From positions 1 to 9,145 of the forward strand of contig CABVBR010000082.1 in the NCBI GenBank assembly GCA_902496645.1: DNA of 9,145 nucleotides. The letters are read 5' to 3'. The notes beneath the pieces are model-generated. The model had not been told where the DNA came from, ran no database searches, and was given only the letters and a program-made list of their open reading frames with translations. Of this stretch, positions 1 through 5,543 are shown piece by piece. A program made the position numbers and the translations under genes. Each line of letters starts with the position of its first letter. Positions within the stretch are counted from its first letter, which is position 1. Source of the stretch: an uncultured Collinsella sp. (GTDB lineage Bacteria > Actinomycetota > Coriobacteriia > Coriobacteriales > Coriobacteriaceae).

Positions 1-24
1 GGGGTGGGGGAAGGGGTGGGGAAA
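1..24 (+). repeat. G-rich 12-bp tandem repeat (possible G-quadruplex)
   Basis: Two copies of a 12-base unit, GGGGTGGGGGAA (1-12) and GGGGTGGGGAAA (13-24), differ at one position. Together they give four runs of at least four G (1-4, 6-10, 13-16, 18-21) with loops of 1, 2 and 1 bases. This fits the usual sequence rule for an intramolecular G-quadruplex very well. The tract ends 4 bases before the predicted -35 box of the mraZ promoter. The repeat is seen directly; folding is inferred. The tract may be longer, because the window starts inside it. Confidence 0.5.
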
Positions 25-41
25 GGTGTTGAAAAATGGGG
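5..41 (+). promoter_or_regulatory. Putative MraZ operator: TGGGG-type direct repeats
   Basis: TGGGG occurs at 5-9, 17-21 and 37-41, with a degenerate copy, TGTTG, at 27-31. The last three are spaced exactly 10 bases apart and the first lies 12 bases further upstream. MraZ proteins are known to bind short direct repeats (TGGGN in E. coli, about one helical turn apart) upstream of their own gene and to repress the dcw promoter. Here the last two repeats flank or overlap the -35 element, which fits autoregulation by blocking RNA polymerase. The repeats are seen; binding is inferred from the family. Confidence 0.5.
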
Positions 42-57
42 CGGTTCCCCATATTAT
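29..57 (+). promoter_or_regulatory. Sigma70-type promoter for mraZ and the dcw operon
   Basis: The -35 box is TTGAAA (29-34) and the -10 box is TATTAT (52-57). Each matches the consensus at five of six positions, and the spacer is the ideal 17 bases. Transcription would start near position 64, giving a leader of about 62 bases before mraZ. It is the best promoter-like sequence I found in the window and probably drives the whole cluster. Putative MraZ repeats overlap it, and the spacer contains a GGGG-N5-CCCC palindrome at 38-50. Confidence 0.65.
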
Positions 58-72
58 TGATGACGTCGACAG

Positions 73-89
73 GCGGGGTGGTTCCCCGC
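73..89 (+). promoter_or_regulatory. Inverted repeat in the mraZ 5' leader
   Basis: GCGGGG (73-78) pairs perfectly with CCCCGC (84-89) around the 5-base loop TGGTT. It falls about 10 bases after the predicted transcription start, so it would form a stable hairpin at the 5' end of the dcw mRNA. Its core GGGGTGGTTCCCC (75-87) nearly repeats GGGGCGGTTCCCC in the promoter spacer (38-50). It has no U-tract and is not a terminator. It could stabilise the mRNA end or be a protein operator. Confidence 0.4.
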
Positions 90-125
90 GTACGTGCCAT
101 CTGAGTAGCCGAGGGGAGGGCGCAC

Positions 126-560
126 ATGGGAATGACGGGTGCATACGAGCGCAATCTCGATGCAAAAGGTCGTCTATCCCTGCCTGCACCCCTTCGCGAG
201 GAGCTTGGAGAGCACGTTCGCGTGTTCAAAGCCCTGGATGTCGATGCTCTGTACGTGTTCTCTGCCGAGGCCTTCGATAAGTGGGTCGAAGGACTCTTCG
301 CGGGTCGTGAGGGCCACGAGGGTTTTAACCCGCGTGACATCAACGACCAGAAGCTCATGAGGGCGATCAACAAGCGCACCACGTCGATGGATGTGGACAG
401 CGCGGGTCGTATCGGTCTTTCTGAGTCTCTCCGCAAGCAGGCGAACCTCGACCGCGAGGTCACGGTTGTGGGCAACTACGACCACCTTGAGGTTTGGGAC
501 CGCGCTACGGCCGATGAGGACGATGATGACGAGGCCCTGCTGGACCTCTTCTTCTCGTAA
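126..560 (+). CDS. mraZ: Transcriptional regulator MraZ
   Basis: DNA-binding regulator of the dcw cluster, normally a ring-shaped oligomer that binds repeats upstream of its own gene. At 144 residues it has the usual family length. Two SpoVT/AbrB-like half-domains are visible. The first has the signature DAKGRLSLP at 12-20 and the second has DVDSAGRIGL at 89-98, followed by the NYDHLEVWD segment (117-125). The ATG at 126 is preceded by a purine-rich Shine-Dalgarno sequence (GGGGAGGG, 113-120), 5 bases away. An in-frame ATG at 132 would place that site too far upstream. The C-terminus is a strongly acidic tail (EDDDDEALLD, 131-140). It is the first gene of the operon, 20 bases before rsmH. TGGGG repeats at 5-41 suggest it controls its own promoter. 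Family assignment is secure; the regulatory targets are inferred. Confidence 0.96.
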   Translation: MGMTGAYERNLDAKGRLSLPAPLREELGEHVRVFKALDVDALYVFSAEAFDKWVEGLFAGREGHEGFNPRDINDQKLMRAINKRTTSMDVDSAGRIGLSESLRKQANLDREVTVVGNYDHLEVWDRATADEDDDDEALLDLFFS

Positions 561-580
561 GGGCAAGGCACGAGTAACGG

Positions 581-1546
581 ATGGAGCGTGGGATCTTGAC
601 ACAAGAATATCGGCATGAACCTGTCATGCTCGGCGAAGTGCTTGAGTCGCTGCAGCTCAAGAGCGGCTCCGTCGTCTGCGACTGCACCCTTGGCGGTGCC
701 GGCCATTCGGTAAAGATGGCCGCGCAGGTGGGGGAGACCGGCCTTTTGCTCGGCGTCGATCAGGACGACATGGCCCTCGAGGCCGCTGGCGCCCGTCTGG
801 ACCGCGAGGTTCCCGGCGTACCGCACCAGCTGCTGAAGGGCAACTTCGGCGACTTGGACGAGCTGCTTTGCTCGGCCGAGGTGCCCGGGGTCGATGGCTT
901 CCTGTTCGACTTGGGCGTTTCGTCGCCGCAACTCGATATCCCTGGCAGGGGCTTTTCGTACAACGAGGACGCCCCATTGGACATGCGGATGGATCCGGGT
1001 AACAACACCTTAAACGCAGCTGAGGTCATCAACACCTATAACGAACACGACCTCGCCCGGATTCTACGCGTCTATGGCGAAGAGAAGTTCGCCTCGCAGA
1101 TCGCGCGTGAGATCGTGCGCCGCCGCGAGCATGAGCCGATCGAAACCACCGGTCAGTTTGTCGAGATCATCAAGGCTGGTATCCCCGCTGCCGCTCGTCG
1201 GCATGGCGGACACCCAGCCAAGAAAAGTTTCCAGGCCATTCGCATCGAGGTCAATCACGAACTCGATGTGCTCGAGCGAGGGCTTGACGCCGCCACAAGG
1301 TGGCTCAACCCGGGCGGACGCATCTGCGTCATCTCGTATCACTCGCTCGAGGACCGTATCGTAAAGAACCACTTTAAGGAGATGAGCCAGGGGTGCACGT
1401 GTCCGCCGGAGATTCCGGTGTGCGTGTGCGGCAACGTGCCGATACTCAAGGTCATCACCCGCAAACCCCTGGTTGCCCAACCCGATGAGGTTGCGCGCAA
1501 CCCTCGGGCGAGATCAGCCAAGATCCGCGTGGCGCAGCGTCTGTAG
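581..1546 (+). CDS. rsmH: 16S rRNA (cytosine(1402)-N4)-methyltransferase RsmH
   Basis: S-adenosylmethionine-dependent enzyme (formerly MraW) that methylates N4 of C1402 in the 16S rRNA decoding centre. Visible family motifs are HEPVML (12-17), the SAM-binding loop CDCTLGGAGHS (33-43), the acidic end of strand 2 at GVDQDD (58-63), FLFDLGVSSPQLD (107-119), RGFSYNEDAPLDMRMD (123-138), KKSFQAIRIEVNHEL (214-228) and ISYHSLEDRIVK (251-262). A Cys-rich segment, CTCPPEIPVCVC (272-283), is common in this family. The length of 321 residues is normal. The start is uncertain. ATG 581 has only a distant AAGG (565-568). An in-frame TTG at 596 has GGAG (583-586) at a 9-base spacing and would begin the protein MTQEYRHEPVML, closer to the usual family N-terminus. 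It follows mraZ by 20 bases. Confidence 0.96.
   Translation: MERGILTQEYRHEPVMLGEVLESLQLKSGSVVCDCTLGGAGHSVKMAAQVGETGLLLGVDQDDMALEAAGARLDREVPGVPHQLLKGNFGDLDELLCSAEVPGVDGFLFDLGVSSPQLDIPGRGFSYNEDAPLDMRMDPGNNTLNAAEVINTYNEHDLARILRVYGEEKFASQIAREIVRRREHEPIETTGQFVEIIKAGIPAAARRHGGHPAKKSFQAIRIEVNHELDVLERGLDAATRWLNPGGRICVISYHSLEDRIVKNHFKEMSQGCTCPPEIPVCVCGNVPILKVITRKPLVAQPDEVARNPRARSAKIRVAQRL
583..598 (+). promoter_or_regulatory. Alternative rsmH ribosome binding site and TTG start
   Basis: GGAG (583-586) lies 9 bases before an in-frame TTG (596-598). This is a better spaced site than the one available to ATG 581. Starting here shortens RsmH by five residues, to 316. Both starts remain possible. Confidence 0.4.
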
Positions 1547-1567
1547 ACGCGACCGCGCGATATTGGA

Positions 1568-1627
1568 CCTCCCGCTCGTACCACAAACGAAGCTTAAACA
1601 CACTACCAACGTACTCGGGATGGGAGG
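1568..1627 (+). promoter_or_regulatory. ftsL ribosome binding site with a complementary upstream element
   Basis: GGGAGG (1622-1627) is a strong Shine-Dalgarno sequence 9 bases before the ftsL ATG. Upstream in the same 90-base rsmH-ftsL gap, CCTCCC (1568-1573) is its exact reverse complement. The self-complementary GTAC also occurs at both 1578-1581 and 1611-1614, in nested order, so the two pairs could form one interrupted hairpin that hides the site. The complementarity is seen; any control of translation is inferred. Confidence 0.35.
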
Positions 1628-1636
1628 CGGCATATC

Positions 1637-2107
1637 ATGGGCTACAACACCTCAAACGCAGCACTCGCCTATGATATGAACGCCATGCCCGCCTATCGTG
1701 AGGCACCGCAGGCCCCCGTTGCTCCCCGCGAGCAGCGCACGCCGCGCTTTGATGTCTACACGGGCGCGGGCCGTCAGGCAAACCAGGCGGTAAGCCCGGT
1801 TTTCATGAGCGTTCTTAAAACGTTTTGCATCATTGCGGCCATCTTCATGACGATCGGTGTCGCCCGTGTGGCGCTCGCCGGCGTTACGGCCCAGGTGCTC
1901 AACAGCAACGCCGCGCTTTCCAACACGCTCGAGAAGGCGACCGACGAGAGCTCCGACCTGGAGGTCATGCATTCGGTCTATGGTGCCGACACGCGCATTC
2001 GCGACCTTGCGGGCGCTTATGGCATGGTGGAGCCCAGTGAGAGCGTTACACTTGATTTTTCGCAGGATGCAGCCGCGGGCGCCAGCTCGACCGCGACCGC
2101 TCAGTAA
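1637..2107 (+). CDS. ftsL: Cell division protein FtsL (bitopic divisome subunit)
   Basis: A 156-residue protein with the layout of FtsL: a cytoplasmic tail (about 1-53, rich in Ala, Pro and Arg), one transmembrane helix (about 55-83, VFMSVLKTFCIIAAIFMTIG and beyond), then a short extracytoplasmic part. Residues 84-112 could be helical or coiled coil. They are followed by IRDLAGAYGMVEPSE (121-135), which resembles the segment after the coiled coil in FtsL/DivIC proteins. The end is a low-complexity Ala/Ser/Thr tail (145-156). FtsL, usually with FtsB (DivIC) and FtsQ, helps activate the FtsW-FtsI synthase. Sequence identity within this family is low, so the name rests on topology and position between rsmH and ftsI. 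The start has a GGGAGG site 9 bases upstream. ftsI begins 17 bases after the stop. Confidence 0.78.
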   Translation: MGYNTSNAALAYDMNAMPAYREAPQAPVAPREQRTPRFDVYTGAGRQANQAVSPVFMSVLKTFCIIAAIFMTIGVARVALAGVTAQVLNSNAALSNTLEKATDESSDLEVMHSVYGADTRIRDLAGAYGMVEPSESVTLDFSQDAAAGASSTATAQ

Positions 2108-2124
2108 CAAGACGGTAGCTGAGT

Positions 2125-3990
2125 ATGACAAATGACTATCGCCGCGGCTCCGACGGGGGTCGCGGTTCTGGACGTCCCTCATCGCGGGGACGTTCTGGTT
2201 ATCAAGGAACGGGTCGGCCATCTTACAACGCGAGGCCGTCCTATGGCAACGACCCCGCGTCGCGTCTCCGTGGCTCGAGTGGTCCTCAAATGCATAACAC
2301 CAGACCGCGCAAGAGCTCGTCGACCGAATGGCTCACGGGCACGCCGCTGCCCCGTCGCAAAGCCGTCATGGGCTTTATCGGGCTTGGCTTGGGTTTAGGC
2401 GTCCTTCGCCTTGCCGACTATCAAATCGTGGAAGCCGATAAGTTACGCGACCGCGCCGATGCACGTCGCTTGCTCGCGCAGACGCTATATGCCAAGCGCG
2501 GTACCATCTACGACCGAAACGGCAACGTGCTGACGTCGTCGGTCGAATGCCGCAACATCGCCGTGAATCCTCAGCTTATCGAGGACGTTGACAAGACGGT
2601 ATCGGCACTGGTCAAAGCTACGGGCATCGATAAAAAGACCTGTCGCGAGCTCGTTGAGTCGGATGGCACCTGGGTGTATATCAAACGTCAGGTGGACGAG
2701 GATGATGTCGCGGCGCTGGAGAAGAAGAACCTGCCAGGCGTGCTCTTTGAGCAGGCCATGAAGCGCGTGTACCCCTACGGCAACCTGGCATCGCAGGTGC
2801 TTGGCGTGGTAAACGTGGACAACGACGGTCTGACGGGCCTCGAAAAACAGTACAACAAGCTTTTGACCGGAACCAACGGTTCGCTGGTGCGCGAGCGGGC
2901 GAGGGACGGTAGCTATATCGCGGGCGGCGCCTATAAGAAGGTTGCCGCGGTGGACGGCGTGGACATCGTGACGACGCTCGATGTCAATATCCAGCGTGCC
3001 GCCGAGGACGCCCTGGCCGAGGCGGTCGAAAAGACCAAGGCCAAGAATGGCTCGGCCCTGGTCACCGATCCCACGACGGGCGAGATTCTGGCGGCATGCT
3101 CGTATCCGACATATGACCAGACCGATCTGGAAAACGCCAAGACCGAAGACATGAACTTGCGCCTGGTTACCGATGCCTACGAGCCCGGCTCGGTCTTTAA
3201 GACGCTCGTGGCCGGTGCCGGCTTCGATTTGGGCGCCGTGCGTTCGAGCACGTCGTTTGAGGTGCCGGCGAGCATTAAGGTTGGCGACGACACCGTTACC
3301 GACGCCGATAAGCGCGACTACACCATGACCATGGACGTGCGCGAGATGATGCGCCGTTCGTCCAATGTGGGCTTTGTCCTGGTGGGACGCAAGATCGGTG
3401 CCGATGATTTTGCCACCTATGTGGACAAGTGGGGTATCGGTCATAGCTCCGGTGTCGATTTTCCAGGTGAGAGTCTGGGCATCGTCAAGGAGCGCGACCA
3501 GTACGACGGCGCCACGCTGGGCTCGATGAGCTTTGGCCAAGCGCTGTCCGTCTCGCCGATTGAGGTCGCACGTGCCGTGGGCGGCATCGCGAACGGCGGC
3601 GTGATGATGACGCCGCACTTCTATAAGTCCAGCAAGGGCGATGAGAAGGACTGGGGTGAAGGCGAGCGTGCGATTTCGGAGGACGCTGCCGCCCAGGTGA
3701 CATCGTGCATGCAGACGGTCGTGTCCGAAGGCACGGGCGTCGGCGGTGCGGTCGATGGCTATGACGTGGCGGGCAAGACCGGTACGGCCGAGCGTGCTGA
3801 CGAGAACGGCGGTTACCTCAAGGAGAACTACATGTCGTCCTTTATGGGCTTTGCGCCGGCACAATCGCCCAAGGTGCTGTGCTATATCACACTCGATGGA
3901 ACGCCGAGCGGCTCGGATGCCGCCGCGGTGCCATTCCAGTCCATTATGGCCAACGCGCTCGACGTGCTGGGTATCCCGCGCACGAAGTAG
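2125..3990 (+). CDS. ftsI: Septal peptidoglycan transpeptidase FtsI (class B penicillin-binding protein)
   Basis: D,D-transpeptidase that crosslinks septal peptidoglycan, paired with FtsW. At 621 residues it shows a basic, low-complexity cytoplasmic tail (1-78), one transmembrane anchor (about 79-97, Gly-rich), the dimerisation or pedestal region with RGTIYDRNG (125-133) and the transpeptidase domain (about 305-615). All three active-site motifs are present: S356-V-F-K359 in EPGSVFKT, S412-S-N414, and K551-T-G-T554. No PASTA domain follows. The tail (1-63) is dominated by Arg, Ser and Gly and carries the repeated motif RPS(S/Y). An in-frame TAG at 2116 makes ATG 2125 the furthest upstream ATG. 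It lacks a clear Shine-Dalgarno sequence, so translation may depend on ribosomes finishing ftsL 17 bases earlier. An in-frame ATG at 2290 is a less likely start. A 125-base gap follows, where murE lies in many clusters. Confidence 0.94.
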   Translation: MTNDYRRGSDGGRGSGRPSSRGRSGYQGTGRPSYNARPSYGNDPASRLRGSSGPQMHNTRPRKSSSTEWLTGTPLPRRKAVMGFIGLGLGLGVLRLADYQIVEADKLRDRADARRLLAQTLYAKRGTIYDRNGNVLTSSVECRNIAVNPQLIEDVDKTVSALVKATGIDKKTCRELVESDGTWVYIKRQVDEDDVAALEKKNLPGVLFEQAMKRVYPYGNLASQVLGVVNVDNDGLTGLEKQYNKLLTGTNGSLVRERARDGSYIAGGAYKKVAAVDGVDIVTTLDVNIQRAAEDALAEAVEKTKAKNGSALVTDPTTGEILAACSYPTYDQTDLENAKTEDMNLRLVTDAYEPGSVFKTLVAGAGFDLGAVRSSTSFEVPASIKVGDDTVTDADKRDYTMTMDVREMMRRSSNVGFVLVGRKIGADDFATYVDKWGIGHSSGVDFPGESLGIVKERDQYDGATLGSMSFGQALSVSPIEVARAVGGIANGGVMMTPHFYKSSKGDEKDWGEGERAISEDAAAQVTSCMQTVVSEGTGVGGAVDGYDVAGKTGTAERADENGGYLKENYMSSFMGFAPAQSPKVLCYITLDGTPSGSDAAAVPFQSIMANALDVLGIPRTK

Positions 3991-4006
3991 GGGGTTACAA
4001 TCTTGA

Positions 4007-4056
4007 GCGTGGTCTGCCGTTTGATCTGAAGGGTGTTCACATGCCCTGCACCACGC
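4007..4056 (+). promoter_or_regulatory. Inverted repeat in the ftsI-murF gap
   Basis: GCGTGGT (4007-4013) pairs perfectly with ACCACGC (4050-4056). The stem can extend by two more pairs (GC 4016-4017 with GC 4048-4049) past a 2-base bulge. Inside it, AGGG (4030-4033) can pair with CCCT (4044-4047). No U-tract follows, so it is not an intrinsic terminator. It lies in the only gap longer than 100 bases between genes here, just before murF. Pairing is seen in the sequence; a role is inferred. Confidence 0.35.
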
Positions 4057-4088
4057 GCGCATGGCACTGGGATACAATACGCCGATAG
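4041..4088 (+). other. Possible 15-codon leader peptide ORF upstream of murF
   Basis: An ATG-started ORF encoding MPCTTRAWHWDTIRR and ending in TAG, 27 bases before murF. It has its own Shine-Dalgarno-like AAGGG (4029-4033) at a 7-base spacing. Two Trp codons flank a His codon (TGG CAC TGG), which is unusual for so short an ORF. CCCTG (4044-4048) inside it could pair with its own AGGG or with CAGGG (4103-4107) in the murF ribosome binding site. I do not recognise the peptide, and a chance ORF is quite possible. Confidence 0.2.
4073..4078 (+). promoter_or_regulatory. Weak -10-like element before murF
   Basis: TACAAT matches the -10 consensus at five of six positions and lies 37 bases before the murF start. 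No recognisable -35 element sits 16-18 bases upstream (the region is ACCACG-like). If used, it would be a minor internal promoter for murF and the genes after it, and its start near 4085 would exclude the 15-codon leader ORF from that transcript. Confidence 0.15.
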
Positions 4089-4115
4089 CATTATTAGGTT
4101 TACAGGGGAGCTGCA

Positions 4116-5540
4116 ATGATAGAGATCGCCGTCAACAACCTCGTGGCCTCAACGGGGGCCCGAACCGTGACGGAAGAAGTCGATCGGGTATGCCGCGGGT
4201 GCGTTATCGACTCGCGTCAGGTCGAGGAGGGGACGATTTTCGTCGCCTTTCCCGGTGAAAACGTCGACGGCAATGATTTTGCTTCCCGTGCCGTCCAGTC
4301 GGGTGCCGGCGCCGTCGTGATGACGCGTGAGCCCGAGGCCGAGCTGGTCTCGCTGGCGCAGGACAGGGGCTGTGCCATCTTGCTGACCGATGATCCCGAG
4401 GAGTTTCTGCTGCGTTTGGCGCACACGTATCGCCTGGAGCTTGGCTGCCTGGTCGTTGGCATTACCGGTTCCATCGGCAAGACGACGACCAAGGACGTGC
4501 TCGCCGCCGTACTCGCCAAACGTTATCGCGTCTGGGCCACGAAGGGCAATTTCAACAACCTGATCGGCATGCCGCTCACGGTGCTTTCCGCTCCGGCCGA
4601 TACCGAGGTCCTGGTGCTCGAGATGGGCATGAACCATTTTCATGAGATTGAGCGCCTGTCCCAGTCTGCCAACCCCAATCTTGCCATCGTGAGCAAGATC
4701 GGAACCTCCCACATCGGTATTCTGGGCAGCCGCGAGAACATCGCCCGCGCCAAGTCCGAGATTGTCCAGGGCATGTGCGCCGCCGGCGACTTCTCGCCGT
4801 TGCTGGTGTTGGGCGGTGAGGACGACTTTACGCCGTTCATTCGCGATACGTTCGCCCAGCCTGCGGGTATTGACGTGATGCTGGCCGGTGTCTCGGACGA
4901 CGACGAGGTCCGCGCACGTGACATTCGCGTCGACGACGAGGGGCATCCGGTCTTTACGCTCGACTTTGGTCAGGGCGACACGGTCGATACCATGCTGGCC
5001 ATTCCCGGCGTGCAGTCCGTGCCCAATGCCGTCAAGGCCGCCGCGGTCGCCTATCGTCTGGGCGTGACGCCCGAGCAGATCGATGCTGCCTTTAGGGGCC
5101 TTACGATCACCGGTCACCGTCAGGAGATCAAGCGCGCCAAGAGCGGAGCACGCATCATCGACGACTCCTATAACGCCAGTGCCGAGTCTATGGCTGCCGG
5201 CCTCGATTTGCTGTGCTCGCTCATCTGTGACGGTTCGCGCATGGCGATCTTGGGCGAGATGGGCGAGATGGGCGACGAGGCTCCCCGCATGCATGAGCTC
5301 GTGGGCGCCTATGCCGCCGCCAAGAAGCTCGACATGCTCGCGTGCGTTGGCGGCGAGCTGGCTCAGCTCATGGCCGATGCCGCACGTATGATGGGTATGG
5401 ATGAGGACCGCATCCAGGTGTTCTCCGATTATCAGCAGGTGCTCGACCGCATGGGCGGCGCGCTTGAAAATCATGATGTTGTACTGGTCAAGGGTTCCCG
5501 TTTTGTTGAGCTCGACCGCTTTGTGGAAGGTGTGTGCTAG
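4116..5540 (+). CDS. murF: UDP-N-acetylmuramoyl-tripeptide--D-alanyl-D-alanine ligase MurF
   Basis: ATP-dependent Mur ligase that adds D-Ala-D-Ala to the UDP-MurNAc-tripeptide, the last cytoplasmic step before MraY. At 474 residues it has the usual length and three domains. The N-terminal substrate domain includes DSRQVEEGTIFVAFPG (32-47). The central ATPase has the P-loop GITGSIGKTTTK (115-126), NFNNLIGMP (145-153), EMGMNHFHEI (169-178) and SHIGILGSRENIARAKSEI (198-216). The C-terminal domain has DDSYNASAESM (349-359) and LGEMGEMGDE (379-388). The NFNN and EMG(M) motifs set it apart from MurE. ATG 4116 has a good GGGGAG site (4105-4110), 5 bases away. The upstream gap contains an inverted repeat and a possible leader ORF. 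mraY begins 3 bases after the stop. From codon 13 into murD, the in-phase codons TTA, CTA and TCA are absent, which shows strong codon bias. Confidence 0.97.
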   Translation: MIEIAVNNLVASTGARTVTEEVDRVCRGCVIDSRQVEEGTIFVAFPGENVDGNDFASRAVQSGAGAVVMTREPEAELVSLAQDRGCAILLTDDPEEFLLRLAHTYRLELGCLVVGITGSIGKTTTKDVLAAVLAKRYRVWATKGNFNNLIGMPLTVLSAPADTEVLVLEMGMNHFHEIERLSQSANPNLAIVSKIGTSHIGILGSRENIARAKSEIVQGMCAAGDFSPLLVLGGEDDFTPFIRDTFAQPAGIDVMLAGVSDDDEVRARDIRVDDEGHPVFTLDFGQGDTVDTMLAIPGVQSVPNAVKAAAVAYRLGVTPEQIDAAFRGLTITGHRQEIKRAKSGARIIDDSYNASAESMAAGLDLLCSLICDGSRMAILGEMGEMGDEAPRMHELVGAYAAAKKLDMLACVGGELAQLMADAARMMGMDEDRIQVFSDYQQVLDRMGGALENHDVVLVKGSRFVELDRFVEGVC

Positions 5541-5543
5541 CCC

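Noticed and set aside
596..601. A perfect -35 hexamer, TTGACA, at the start of rsmH
   Set aside because: No acceptable -10 element lies 16-18 bases downstream (the region reads AACCTGTC). It is better explained as a TTG start followed by an ACA codon.
1563..1599. A TTGGAC with TTAAAC downstream in the rsmH-ftsL gap as a possible ftsL promoter
   Set aside because: The spacer would be 25 bases, and the sequence at 17 bases (AACGAA) is a poor -10 box.
4062..4078. TGGCAC before murF as a sigma54 -24 element
   Set aside because: There is no TTGC-like -12 element at the required spacing, and actinobacteria generally lack sigma54.
2485..4116. A 543-codon open frame on the - strand opposite ftsI
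   Set aside because: Same codon-bias shadow effect; the + strand frame has all three penicillin-binding protein motifs.
5251..5280. Repeated GGCGAGAT units in murF
   Set aside because: They encode the conserved LGEMGEMGDE motif of MurF, not an independent repeat.
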